This document shows, piece by piece, positions 43,219 through 52,846 of a DNA stretch of 64,000 nt (within the stretch, counting starts at the first letter, position 1; each line of letters begins with the position of its first letter). Under the pieces are notes generated by a model, which was given only the letters and a program-made list of their open reading frames with translations, was not told where the DNA came from and ran no database searches. A program made the position numbers and the translations under genes. This stretch comes from Oscillospiraceae bacterium (GTDB taxonomy: Bacteria > Bacillota > Clostridia > Oscillospirales > Oscillospiraceae), in NCBI GenBank assembly GCA_017479425.1, contig JAFVCD010000032.1, positions 108,041 to 172,040 on the forward strand. The letters are read 5' to 3'.

Positions 43219-43653
43219 TCAATAATAACGCATATTGCTGATGTTGACGCCGAGCGCTGCCATGATTACCGCGGCGGCTATCGTTAGCACGACGCCGATG
43301 ATCATAAGGTACAGAAAGCTTCTCGCGTAGTTGCGGCGATTGATATTGCCGGAGGACGAAAATGAGAACACGAGCATGCAGATAAAGCCGACGAGCGGAA
43401 TGCCCATCAGAATACCGTAGCCTATGTACGCCCACGGTGAAAGCGGTCTGAGGTTTTCGGGAAGAGACTCCGCCGTTATCGGAGGCTGATAATAGTTCTG
43501 CGTGTACTGCGGCTGAGCGCCGTACTGCTGAGAATACTGCTGAGGATTGCCGATTTGCTGTGAGTACTGCTGAGAGTTTCCGTACTGCTGAGAATACATG
43601 GTATCGTTATTGTATCTGTTTTGGTAGTACTGACCGTGAGGCATTTTATCCAC
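43219..43653 (-). CDS. Tyr/Gln/Asn-repeat protein with two membrane helices
   Basis: 144 residues. Residues 8-55 are a low-complexity run built from Tyr, Gln, Asn and Ser with repeats of the form SQQYGN and PQQYSQQ. Two membrane helices follow (about 72-97 and 113-138), separated by GNINRRNYARSFL. The C-terminal half resembles small DUF-type membrane proteins with an N-terminal disordered tail. GTG start with a strong GGAGG site. Function unknown. Confidence 0.75.
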   Translation of the reverse strand: MDKMPHGQYYQNRYNNDTMYSQQYGNSQQYSQQIGNPQQYSQQYGAQPQYTQNYYQPPITAESLPENLRPLSPWAYIGYGILMGIPLVGFICMLVFSFSSSGNINRRNYARSFLYLMIIGVVLTIAAAVIMAALGVNISNMRYY

Positions 43654-43733
43654 AGTTACCCCTCCTCATTATATCTATGGCTCAATAGTAGCATAAAGGC
43701 GTCCCGAAAGCAAGGAAAAATCAGAAAAAGTGC

Positions 43734-43762
43734 TTGACAATCCGCCCTTTCCGCGTTATAAT
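43734..43762 (+). promoter_or_regulatory. Consensus promoter of infC-rpmI-rplT
   Basis: Perfect TTGACA (43734-43739), 17-bp spacer, perfect TATAAT (43757-43762). Confidence 0.93.
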
Positions 43763-43768
43763 CACAGA

Positions 43769-43886
43769 GCAAAAAGAAGAAGGAAGCGGTTTTCCTCACC
43801 TGTGCCGACTGTGATCGCGCCGGGTCAACACTTTTGAGAGTGCGCTCTCAGTGCGTGTGGATGCCGTTTTCCGGCGTCCATTTTTT
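43769..43886 (+). ncRNA. infC leader RNA with attenuator terminator (L20-leader type)
   Basis: About 140 bases of leader precede infC. It contains the hairpin TGAGAG / CTCTCA (43835-43850) and a terminator-like stem GGATGCCG / CGGCGTCC (43859-43879) followed by ATTTTTT. In Firmicutes this position holds the L20-binding autoregulatory leader. Premature termination here would shut off infC-rpmI-rplT when L20 is in excess. The mechanism is inferred from position and structure. Confidence 0.7.
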
Positions 43887-43907
43887 GTTATATTTTCACG
43901 GAGGTGT

Positions 43908-44432
43908 ATGAAAATCGCTACTGTAGAACATGAACTGAACGAAGAGATAACCGATAAGGAAGTGCGGCTCATCGGTGAGGACGGCGCGCAGCTCGGCATT
44001 ATGTCCGGTGCGGAGGCGCTGAAGGTCGCCATAGAGCATGAGCTCGATCTCGTCAAGATTTCCCCGCAGGCAGTTCCTCCCGTATGCCGCCTTATGGACT
44101 ACGGAAAGTTCCGCTTCGAGCAGGCCAAGCGTGAGCGCGAGGCAAGAAAGAATCAGCACGTTATCGAGGTCAAGGAAATCAGAATGAGTCCCGGTATCGG
44201 TGATAACGACTTCAACACGAAGCTTCGCAACGGTTCAAAGTTTTTGCAGGACGGAGACCGCCTAAAGGTCACCATCCGCTTCCGCGGCCGCGAAATGGCG
44301 CACACCGCCATCGGCGAGGAGCTTCTTAACCGCTTCGCTGACTCCCTCAAGGAAGTCGCGGTGCTCGATAAGGCGCCGAAGCTTGAGGGCAGGAATATGT
44401 CGATATTCCTCTCCCCCAAACCCACAAAGTAA
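43908..44432 (+). CDS. infC: Translation initiation factor IF-3
   Basis: 174 residues. The N-terminal domain opens [24 protein letters not shown] and the linker and C-terminal domain follow ([20 protein letters not shown]). The start codon is uncertain: the ATG at 43908 lies only 3 bases after GGAGG, whereas the ATC at 43914 lies 9 bases after it. IF-3 genes are known for rare start codons (AUU in enteric bacteria) that allow self-regulation. Confidence 0.95.
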   Translation: MKIATVEHELNEEITDKEVRLIGEDGAQLGIMSGAEALKVAIEHELDLVKISPQAVPPVCRLMDYGKFRFEQAKREREARKNQHVIEVKEIRMSPGIGDNDFNTKLRNGSKFLQDGDRLKVTIRFRGREMAHTAIGEELLNRFADSLKEVAVLDKAPKLEGRNMSIFLSPKPTK

Positions 44433-44458
44433 AATATTTATTGGAAGGAGCAATAATT

Positions 44459-44656
44459 ATGCCTAAGATCAAGACCCACTCCGGGGCAAAGAAGAGATTC
44501 AATCTCACCAAAAACGGCAAGGTAAAGAGAGCTCACGCTTTCAAGAGCCACATTCTCAACAAAAAGACCACTAAGCGCAAAAGAGGACTTCGCAAGGGTG
44601 CATACGCTGACGTCACCAACGAGGCCGCTATCAAGCGCATGATCCTGTACAAATAA
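44459..44656 (+). CDS. rpmI: 50S ribosomal protein L35
   Basis: 65 residues starting [14 protein letters not shown], rich in Lys and Arg, the standard L35 length. The ATG at 44459 follows GGAAGGAG. It is the middle gene of infC-rpmI-rplT. Confidence 0.97.
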   Translation: MPKIKTHSGAKKRFNLTKNGKVKRAHAFKSHILNKKTTKRKRGLRKGAYADVTNEAAIKRMILYK

Positions 44657-44671
44657 GGGAGGGACCGAAAA

Positions 44672-45025
44672 ATGGCAAGAATCAAGGGCGCGATGATGAC
44701 GCGCAAAAGAAGAAACAAGACCCTTAGACTCGCAAAGGGTTACTGGGGAGCCAAGTCCAAGCACTTCAAGATGGCTAATCAGGCCGTTATGAAGTCCCTC
44801 ACCTATGCTTACATCGGACGCAAGCAGAAGAAGCGTGACTTCCGCAAGCTTTGGATCACCCGCATTTCCGCAGGCGTCAAGGCTAACGGCATGAACTACT
44901 CCACCTTTATGCACGGTCTCAAGCTCGCCGGCATCGACATGAACCGCAAGATGCTCTCCGAGATGGCTATCCACGAGCCCGAGGCATTTGCAGAGCTCGT
45001 CAAGGTCGCAAAGGCCGCTCTTTAA
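44672..45025 (+). CDS. rplT: 50S ribosomal protein L20
   Basis: 117 residues with the typical start [18 protein letters not shown] and globular C-terminal domain. It binds 23S rRNA early in assembly and is the expected repressor of its own operon through the leader RNA. GGAGGG precedes the ATG. Confidence 0.97.
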   Translation: MARIKGAMMTRKRRNKTLRLAKGYWGAKSKHFKMANQAVMKSLTYAYIGRKQKKRDFRKLWITRISAGVKANGMNYSTFMHGLKLAGIDMNRKMLSEMAIHEPEAFAELVKVAKAAL

Positions 45026-45037
45026 TGAGTATAATTT

Positions 45038-45068
45038 ATCCCTCACCTTTTCGGTGAGGGATTTTTTT
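45038..45068 (+). terminator. Terminator of infC-rpmI-rplT
   Basis: Ten-bp stem ATCCCTCACC / GGTGAGGGAT followed by seven T. The stop codon of the convergent cca gene lies within the T-run. Confidence 0.92.
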
Positions 45069-45888
45069 ATTCAACGCTGTTAAAAATCCTCTTCGGCAGA
45101 TGAAGCGCCTTCAGCACCTCTCTCCCGCCGCCGGAAATCTCTGCAAAGGCTGCCCAGCGGACAGTTTCTTCCTTAGGAAGCCTTTTTATATATCGGAAAT
45201 CGCCGTTCTGAATGTCATACCGGCTGAAAATGCCAAGCTCTATGCAATCAGAAATCATCTCCGGGCGGTTGCTCATAAGCATTCTTCCAAGCTCCGAGGC
45301 AATTCGCTCGTTTGAGATTTTTTCTACAAGAGCGGCGTTTCTTCGAATAGCGGTGAGTGTGTCAGCCTCGATTTCAAATCCAAGCTCCGCTGAAAAGCGC
45401 AGGGCCCGGAGCATACGCAGAGCGTCCTCTTGAAAGCGCACGTCCGGGTTGCGGACTGTGCGAAGAATATGGGCATCAAGGTCATTCCTTCCGCCATAGG
45501 GGTCGACAAATTCACCTCTGAGCCCATAGGCGATAGCGTTAACTGTAAAGTCACGGCGCGCAAGGTCGGTCTCCACGCTTTTGACAAATTTTACGTTCGA
45601 GGGCTTGCGGCTGTCGAGATACTCCCCGTCCACGCGGTGAGTCGTCACCTCGCACCAGCGGCGGCCGCTTTTTACAGTGACGGTGCCGAACTCCGCGCCG
45701 GTCATTTTATGGCTGCGGAAGATGCTCGCGGTCTCCTCCGGGAGCGCGGAGGTCGTAACATCCCAGTCCTTCGGTCTGCGGCCGAGGAGCATATCGCGGA
45801 CGCCGCCGCCGACAAGATATGCGCCGTACCCTGCATTTTCGAGCCGGCGGAGTATATTAAGAGCGTATTCAGGCGGTTTTTTCATCAT
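45067..45888 (-). CDS. cca: CCA tRNA nucleotidyltransferase, C-terminally shortened
   Basis: 273 residues. The class II head is intact: YLVGGGVRDMLLGRRPKDWDV with the metal-binding Asp pair, then RRDFTVNAIAY and the neck with EDALRMLRALRFSAELGF. Usual bacterial enzymes have about 400-460 residues. This one ends soon after the neck/body, at LHLPKRIFNSVE, and its stop is formed in the T-run of the rplT terminator. Activity without the tail is uncertain, though head and neck form the catalytic part. Confidence 0.88.
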   Translation of the reverse strand: MMKKPPEYALNILRRLENAGYGAYLVGGGVRDMLLGRRPKDWDVTTSALPEETASIFRSHKMTGAEFGTVTVKSGRRWCEVTTHRVDGEYLDSRKPSNVKFVKSVETDLARRDFTVNAIAYGLRGEFVDPYGGRNDLDAHILRTVRNPDVRFQEDALRMLRALRFSAELGFEIEADTLTAIRRNAALVEKISNERIASELGRMLMSNRPEMISDCIELGIFSRYDIQNGDFRYIKRLPKEETVRWAAFAEISGGGREVLKALHLPKRIFNSVE

Positions 45889-45917
45889 AATTACCCTAAA
45901 AAACTGAAAATTTCTGG

Positions 45918-45946
45918 TTGTAATCTTCCTTAATCGGTATTATAAT
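45918..45946 (+). promoter_or_regulatory. Promoter of murC
   Basis: TTGTAA (45918-45923), 17-bp spacer, perfect TATAAT (45941-45946), 38 bases before the chosen start. Confidence 0.75.
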
Positions 45947-45984
45947 CTATTGCGTGTTTGATTTCAAGAAATAAGGTTCTGATT

Positions 45985-47358
<1,374 letters not shown>

Positions 47359-47364
47359 TATTAT

Positions 47365-47572
47365 TGCCGGTCAGCGATCTGACCGGCATCGATGCGTCGA
47401 CAGGGTCTCCGCATCGAACATATTTTGCGCTCTCTGAGTGCAAAATATGACGCCTGCGGGCGGGCTATGCGACGTGAAGGGGCCTCTTGGCCGGCCCCTT
47501 CACAGATCCCCGCCTCCTTTATCCAACGCTTTTTGTGTACATTCTGATGCCGGTCAGCGATCTGACCGGCAT
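47365..47572 (-). mobile_element. Terminator-flanked palindromic element, copy 4 (reversed)
   Basis: A 25-bp sequence with the hairpin GCCGGTCAG / CTGACCGGC occurs identically at 47365-47389 and 47548-47572. The core is the reverse complement of copy 1, slightly shortened at its CAGACTG end. The T-tract (ATTTTCTT) follows only the right-hand hairpin, distal to murC. The right-hand hairpin also encodes the last five residues (CRSDR) and stop of the convergent carrier gene. Confidence 0.85.
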
Positions 47573-48522
47573 TTTCTTATCATTGCAAGGATATTGACCG
47601 AAGCGAGCGCAATATTCACGGGGTCGCTCAATGCAGCGGCAAGGTCTACCGGCAGAAGCGAGAGCGGCGCAAGGAGAACGGAAAAGGCTAATATATAGGC
47701 TTTACTGTCTATTTTCAGATAATCCGCGCACTTTTCGCCGTAGCTTTGCCAGCTCAGCACCGAGGAGAACGCAAAGAGCAAAATCGATGCAGCAAGCACC
47801 TCGCTCGCCATCGGTATCGCCGTAGCGAGCGCCGCGAGAGGCGTGCTCTCGCCGGTGGTGAGCAGCATGAGCGCCGTCGCAGTGCTGACTACCAGCGTAT
47901 CCGCCGCGACCTCGATTGCGCCGTCTATCGCCTTTCCCTCTCCGTCAGAGTGCGCGAGTGCGGCGGTGCCGAGCCCTGCTTCGTGGCTCATCATTCCCTT
48001 CGTCAGTCCGGCTATCGCGGCGCGCGGCGTCAGCGCCGATCGGAAGATTTCCGCAAGCGCAGGAAGGATGTCCTCTCTGTGAACGAATATAACATACCAC
48101 GCCGCGGCAAGGTATATAATCGCCATCACCGGAGTTAAAAGTGCGAGAGCCCTGCCGCGCCGTCTGCTCATAATGAGCGCGAGAAACGGCAAAGTGAGCG
48201 GAACGAGAAAGCTCGCGCCCATCGGCCGCAGTGCCTCGGTCATTGCCCCGACCTGCACCGCACCGCCGACTGTCATCGACGAGAACAAAATGAGCGCCGC
48301 AAATACCCTCGCCGCACGCTCGCCCATATAACCCATCGCGCCGCCGTACCGAACGCCGAGGCGCACCTCCGTGCCTTTTACCGCCATGCCGATTATGGCG
48401 CTCACCCACAGCCACAGCACAGCGCCCGGGCCGCCTGCCGCGATGCAGATCGCCACGCCGAATATATTTCCCGTGCCGACCGAGCCGGCTATCGATGTAC
48501 AGATATTTATAAACCTTTTCAT
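47554..48522 (-). CDS. Amino-acid carrier, AGCS (alanine/sodium symporter) family, N-terminally short
   Basis: 322 residues with about 8-9 membrane helices. The family core SIAGSVGTGNIFGVA, AAGGPGAVLWLW and the later MSHEAGLGTAALAHS are clear. Full-length AGCS proteins have about 450 residues, with roughly 80 more before the GTGNI motif. Here the frame starts 12 residues before it, and no Shine-Dalgarno site precedes the ATG. It is likely a truncated gene or one with an unrecognised upstream part. The 3' end overlaps the element-flanking hairpin. Confidence 0.75.
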   Translation of the reverse strand: MKRFINICTSIAGSVGTGNIFGVAICIAAGGPGAVLWLWVSAIIGMAVKGTEVRLGVRYGGAMGYMGERAARVFAALILFSSMTVGGAVQVGAMTEALRPMGASFLVPLTLPFLALIMSRRRGRALALLTPVMAIIYLAAAWYVIFVHREDILPALAEIFRSALTPRAAIAGLTKGMMSHEAGLGTAALAHSDGEGKAIDGAIEVAADTLVVSTATALMLLTTGESTPLAALATAIPMASEVLAASILLFAFSSVLSWQSYGEKCADYLKIDSKAYILAFSVLLAPLSLLPVDLAAALSDPVNIALASVNILAMIRKCRSDR

Positions 48523-48545
48523 ATTAGAAAATATGCGGTTTTTGC

Positions 48546-48574
48546 TTGAATAATAACAATAAATATGGTAAAAT
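48546..48574 (+). promoter_or_regulatory. Promoter of the type IIA topoisomerase-like operon
   Basis: TTGAAT (48546-48551), 17-bp spacer, TAAAAT (48569-48574). Confidence 0.55.
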
Positions 48575-48615
48575 AGATTGTTAATCTCCCTATATATTGT
48601 GAAATGGTGATTTTT

Positions 48616-50592
48616 ATGGCAAAGAACGACTACGGCAACGATTCGATAACGAGCTTAAAGGGCGCAGACCGCGTTCGCAAGCGCCCGGGCGTGATCTTCG
48701 GCTCGGACGGCCTTGAGGGCTGCGAACACTCCGCCTTTGAGATACTCTCAAACTCCATAGACGAGGCGCGCGAGGGTCACGGCTCTGTTATTACGCTGAC
48801 GAAATACTCTGACGGCTCCATCGAGGTCGAGGACCAGGGCCGCGGCTGTCCGGTTGCGTGGAACCCGAAGGAAAAACGCTACAATTGGGAGCTCGTTTTC
48901 TGCGAGCTCTACGCCGGAGGCAAGTACAACAACGCAGAGGGCGGCGACTATGAATACTCCCTCGGTCTGAACGGTCTCGGCGCCTGCGCGACGCAGTACT
49001 CCTCGGAATATATGGACGTGACCATCTGGCGCGACGGCAAGAAATACTCTCTCCACTTCAAAAAGGGCAAAAATATCGGCGGACTCAGCGAGGAGCCGTT
49101 CTCCGGCCGCCGCACCGGCACTCTCACCCGCTGGAAGCCCGATAAGGAGGTCTTTACCGACACCGACATTCCGGCGGATTACTTCGCGGACATTCTCAAA
49201 AAGCAGGCTGTCGTGAACGCCGGAATCCGCTTCGTTTTCCGCAATCAGGTCGGCGGTAAATTTGAGACCACCGAGTATATCTACGAGAACGGCATAACCG
49301 ACTATGTAGCTGAAATCGAGGGCGAGGGCGGTCTGACGCAGCCCTATTTCATTGAGGCCGAGCGCAAGGGCCGCGACCGCGAGGACAAGCCCGAATACAA
49401 GGTAAAGCTCTCCGCTGCCTTCTGCTTTTCAAACAAGGTAAACAGAATCGAGTATTACCACAACTCCTCCTGGCTTGAGCACGGCGGCTCGCCCGAAAAG
49501 GCGGCGCGCAGCGCCTTCGTCAGCGCCTTTGACGCTTATATCAAGAGCCAGAACAAATATCAGAAAAATGAATCCAAAATCGGCTTTCAGGACATTCAGG
49601 ACTGCCTTATCCTCGTCACGAACTGCTTCTCAACGCAGACAAGCTATGAAAATCAGACGAAGAAGGCTATCACCAACAAGTTCATTCAGGACGCGATGAC
49701 CGAGTTCTTCCGCTCGAAGCTCGAGGTCTACTTTATTGAGAACAAGGCGGAGGCGGACAGAGTTGCTGAGCAGGTGCTCGTCAACAAGCGCAGCCGCGAG
49801 CAGGCTGAAAAGGCGAGGCTCAACATCAAAAAGAAGCTCTCCGGCAACATTGACATCGCTAACCGCGTGCAGAAGTTCGTCGACTGCCGCACAAAGGACG
49901 TTTCCCGCCGCGAGCTCTACATAGTCGAGGGCGATTCAGCTCTCGGAGCCGTCAAGCTCAGCCGCGACGCGGAGTATCAGGGCATCATGCCCGTGCGCGG
50001 CAAGATACTCAACTGCCTCAAGGCGGACTACGCGCGCATATTCAAGAGCGAAATTATAACCGACCTCATAAAGGTTCTCGGCTGCGGCGTGGACGTCAAG
50101 CAGATAAAGAAAACCGACCTCAATGCCTTTGACATCGACAATCTGCGCTGGTCAAAGGTAGTAATCTGCACCGATGCCGACTACGACGGCTATCAGATCC
50201 GAACTCTCATTCTGACGATGATCTACCGCCTCACGCCGAAGCTCATCGATGAGGGCAGGGTCTACATTGCAGAAACCCCGCTCTATGAGATAAACTGCGG
50301 CGAAAAGACGTGGTTTGCATACACCGACAAGGAAAAAAGCGATATCTGCGATGAGCTCGGGAGCAAAAAGTACACCGTTCAGCGCTCGAAGGGACTCGGT
50401 GAGAACGACCCCGAGATGATGTGGATGACCACGATGAATCCGGAGACGCGCAGGCTCATAAAGGTACTGCCCACCGACGCGGAGTACACGGCGCAGGTCT
50501 TTGACCTGCTTCTTGGCGATAATCTCCAGGGCAGAAAGGATCACATCGCAGAGGACGGCTACAAGTACATTGATATGACCGATCTCAGCTGA
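48616..50592 (+). CDS. Divergent type IIA topoisomerase, ATPase (GyrB/ParE-like) subunit
   Basis: 658 residues. GHKL ATPase motifs are SNSIDEAREG, EDQGRGCPV and SLGLNGLGA. The transducer domain follows (about 230-400), then the TOPRIM domain with EGDSALG and TDADYDGYQIR. Gyrase/ParE hallmarks vary (GGKYNN in place of GGKF-D-D), so it is a paralogue class seen in clostridia, not the main gyrase. The start at 48616 is chosen behind GGTGA. Partner gene follows after 10 bases. Confidence 0.9.
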   Translation: MAKNDYGNDSITSLKGADRVRKRPGVIFGSDGLEGCEHSAFEILSNSIDEAREGHGSVITLTKYSDGSIEVEDQGRGCPVAWNPKEKRYNWELVFCELYAGGKYNNAEGGDYEYSLGLNGLGACATQYSSEYMDVTIWRDGKKYSLHFKKGKNIGGLSEEPFSGRRTGTLTRWKPDKEVFTDTDIPADYFADILKKQAVVNAGIRFVFRNQVGGKFETTEYIYENGITDYVAEIEGEGGLTQPYFIEAERKGRDREDKPEYKVKLSAAFCFSNKVNRIEYYHNSSWLEHGGSPEKAARSAFVSAFDAYIKSQNKYQKNESKIGFQDIQDCLILVTNCFSTQTSYENQTKKAITNKFIQDAMTEFFRSKLEVYFIENKAEADRVAEQVLVNKRSREQAEKARLNIKKKLSGNIDIANRVQKFVDCRTKDVSRRELYIVEGDSALGAVKLSRDAEYQGIMPVRGKILNCLKADYARIFKSEIITDLIKVLGCGVDVKQIKKTDLNAFDIDNLRWSKVVICTDADYDGYQIRTLILTMIYRLTPKLIDEGRVYIAETPLYEINCGEKTWFAYTDKEKSDICDELGSKKYTVQRSKGLGENDPEMMWMTTMNPETRRLIKVLPTDAEYTAQVFDLLLGDNLQGRKDHIAEDGYKYIDMTDLS

Positions 50593-50602
50593 GGAGAACA
50601 AT

Positions 50603-52846
50603 ATGGCAAGGAAAAAACAGAACGAAGAAAAGCCCGTCAATCACAAGGATAATCCCAATGTAATGGGTCTCCAGGCGGCGGTGGTCGATCAGCCGATCAC
50701 CGAAACGCTCGAAGTAAACTATATGCCCTACGCTATGAGCGTTATCGTCTCCCGCGCGATTCCGGAGATAGACGGCTTCAAGCCCGCGCACAGAAAGCTT
50801 CTGTACACTATGTACAAGATGGGGCTTCTCACCGGCGGCAGAACGAAGAGCGCGAACATCGTCGGTCAGACGATGCGCCTCAACCCCCACGGCGACGCCG
50901 CGATCTATGAAACGATGGTGCGCCTCTCTAAGGGCTACGCCGCGCTCCTCACCCCCTTTGTCGACTCAAAGGGCAACTTCGGCAAGGTCTACTCGCGCGA
51001 CATGAGCTACGCTGCCTCGCGTTACACAGAGGCGAAGCTCAGCGGCATCTGCTCAGAGCTCTTCCGTGAGATAAACTCCGACACCGTGGACTTTGTGGAC
51101 AACTACGACTCCACGATGAAGGAGCCGACTCTCCTTCCGACCACCTTCCCAAACGTGCTCGTCTCCGCGAACACCGGAATAGCCGTCGGCATGGCGTCGA
51201 ACATCTGCTCGTTTAACCTCGAGGAGGTCTGCCGCACCGAAATAGCATATCTCCAGAACCCGGAGTGCGACATCGCCGAAACTCTTCTCGCGCCGGACTT
51301 CTCCACCGGCGGCGAGGTCATCTATGACGCCGCCGCTCTGCGCGAGGTATACGAGACCGGGCGCGGATCGATCAAGGTGCGCGCGAAGTGGCGATACGTC
51401 AAGGAAGAGAACCTCATCGAGATCTACGAGATTCCGTACACGACGACCTCCGAGGTCATAATCGACAAGATAGCCGACATGGTAAAGACCGGCAAGGCGC
51501 GCGAGATAAGCGATATGCGCGACGAAACCGACCTCTCGGGTCTCAAGCTCACCATCGACTTAAAGCGCGGCGTCGACCCGGAAAAGCTCATGGCGAAGCT
51601 CTTCAAATCTACGACTCTTATGGACTCCTACCCCGCAAACTTCAACATTCTCATCGCGGGCTCACCCAGAGTTATGGGCATCCGTGAGATACTCGAGGAG
51701 TGGACCGCATGGAGAATGGAGTGCATCCGCAGAAGAGTGTTCTGCGAGCTCGGTCAGAAAAAGGACAGACTGCACCTGTTAAAGGGTCTGAGCAAAATTC
51801 TTCTCGATATCGACAAGGCGATCAAGATAATCCGTGAGACCGAGGAGGACGCCCAGGTTATCCCGAATCTTATGATCGGCTTCGGCATTGACGAAATCCA
51901 GGCTGAATTCGTCGCGGAGATAAAGCTCAGAAACATCAACAAGGAGTATATCCTGAAGCGCCTCGAGGACATCGAAAAGCTCGAGAAGGAGATCGCGGAT
52001 CTTGAGGATATTCTCGCCTCGAAGCGCAGAATTAAGGGCATCATAAAGTCCGACCTTGAAAACGTCATCAAGAAATACGGCGAGCCGCGCAAGACCGATA
52101 TCGTCTACTCTGACGACACGGATTACGAGCCTGAGGACGAGCCCGTTGAGGACTACCCCGTTACCGTATTCTTCTCCCGTGAGGGCTATCTCAAAAAGAT
52201 CACGCCGCAGTCGCTCCGCATGAGCGGCGAGCAGAAGTACAAAGAGGGCGACAGCCTCATGCTGAGCTATGAGACTCAAAACTCGGCGGAGCTGCTCGTC
52301 TTTACCGACAGAGCCCAGTGCTACAAGACTCGCCTTTCCGACCTGCCTGACGGCAAGGCCTCAGCGCTCGGTCAATATCTGCCGACGGTGCTGAAAATGG
52401 ATGACGGCGAGAACGCCATATTCGTCATGGAGCCGCGCGATTACACCGGCAACGTGCTCTACGTCTATGAAAACGGCAAATGTGCGAAGGTTGAGCTATC
52501 GGGCTTCGCGACGAAAACAAACCGCAAAAAGCTCACCGGAGCTTACTGCGACAAGTCGCCGCTTATCGCCATTGTGCCGCTCTATGAGGATAAGGAGCTC
52601 GCTCTCTACTCCTCCGACGGGCGCTGTATGCTCTTCCAGACGGCGCTGCTCATGCCTAAAACCTCAAAGAACACGCTCGGCGTGCAGGTAATGAGCCTCA
52701 AAAAGAACAGGGTCGTCACCTCCGTGCGCGACGCCGCAGAGAGCGGCATAAAAAACGTAAGCCGTTACAGAGTAAAGACCGTTCCCGCCGCCGGCGCCCT
52801 CCTCAAGGAGGATGACACCGGCAACGAACAGCTGACGCTTGAATGA
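50603..52846 (+). CDS. Divergent type IIA topoisomerase, cleavage (GyrA/ParC-like) subunit
   Basis: 747 residues. The breakage-reunion core has IPEIDGFKPAHRKLLYTMYK, the region GQTMRLNPHGDAAIYETMV and the catalytic Tyr in AASRYTEAKL. A coiled-coil tower (about 370-480) and a C-terminal beta domain (about 510-730) follow. With the preceding subunit it should form a heterotetrameric topoisomerase that relaxes or decatenates DNA. The quinolone-determining segment departs from the canonical one. Its stop overlaps the next gene by ATGA. Confidence 0.9.
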   Translation: MARKKQNEEKPVNHKDNPNVMGLQAAVVDQPITETLEVNYMPYAMSVIVSRAIPEIDGFKPAHRKLLYTMYKMGLLTGGRTKSANIVGQTMRLNPHGDAAIYETMVRLSKGYAALLTPFVDSKGNFGKVYSRDMSYAASRYTEAKLSGICSELFREINSDTVDFVDNYDSTMKEPTLLPTTFPNVLVSANTGIAVGMASNICSFNLEEVCRTEIAYLQNPECDIAETLLAPDFSTGGEVIYDAAALREVYETGRGSIKVRAKWRYVKEENLIEIYEIPYTTTSEVIIDKIADMVKTGKAREISDMRDETDLSGLKLTIDLKRGVDPEKLMAKLFKSTTLMDSYPANFNILIAGSPRVMGIREILEEWTAWRMECIRRRVFCELGQKKDRLHLLKGLSKILLDIDKAIKIIRETEEDAQVIPNLMIGFGIDEIQAEFVAEIKLRNINKEYILKRLEDIEKLEKEIADLEDILASKRRIKGIIKSDLENVIKKYGEPRKTDIVYSDDTDYEPEDEPVEDYPVTVFFSREGYLKKITPQSLRMSGEQKYKEGDSLMLSYETQNSAELLVFTDRAQCYKTRLSDLPDGKASALGQYLPTVLKMDDGENAIFVMEPRDYTGNVLYVYENGKCAKVELSGFATKTNRKKLTGAYCDKSPLIAIVPLYEDKELALYSSDGRCMLFQTALLMPKTSKNTLGVQVMSLKKNRVVTSVRDAAESGIKNVSRYRVKTVPAAGALLKEDDTGNEQLTLE

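Noticed and set aside
43500-43620. CRISPR-like short repeats
   Set aside because: These are codon repeats (Tyr/Gln/Ser) of a coding sequence; no regular spacer-repeat array exists anywhere in the window.
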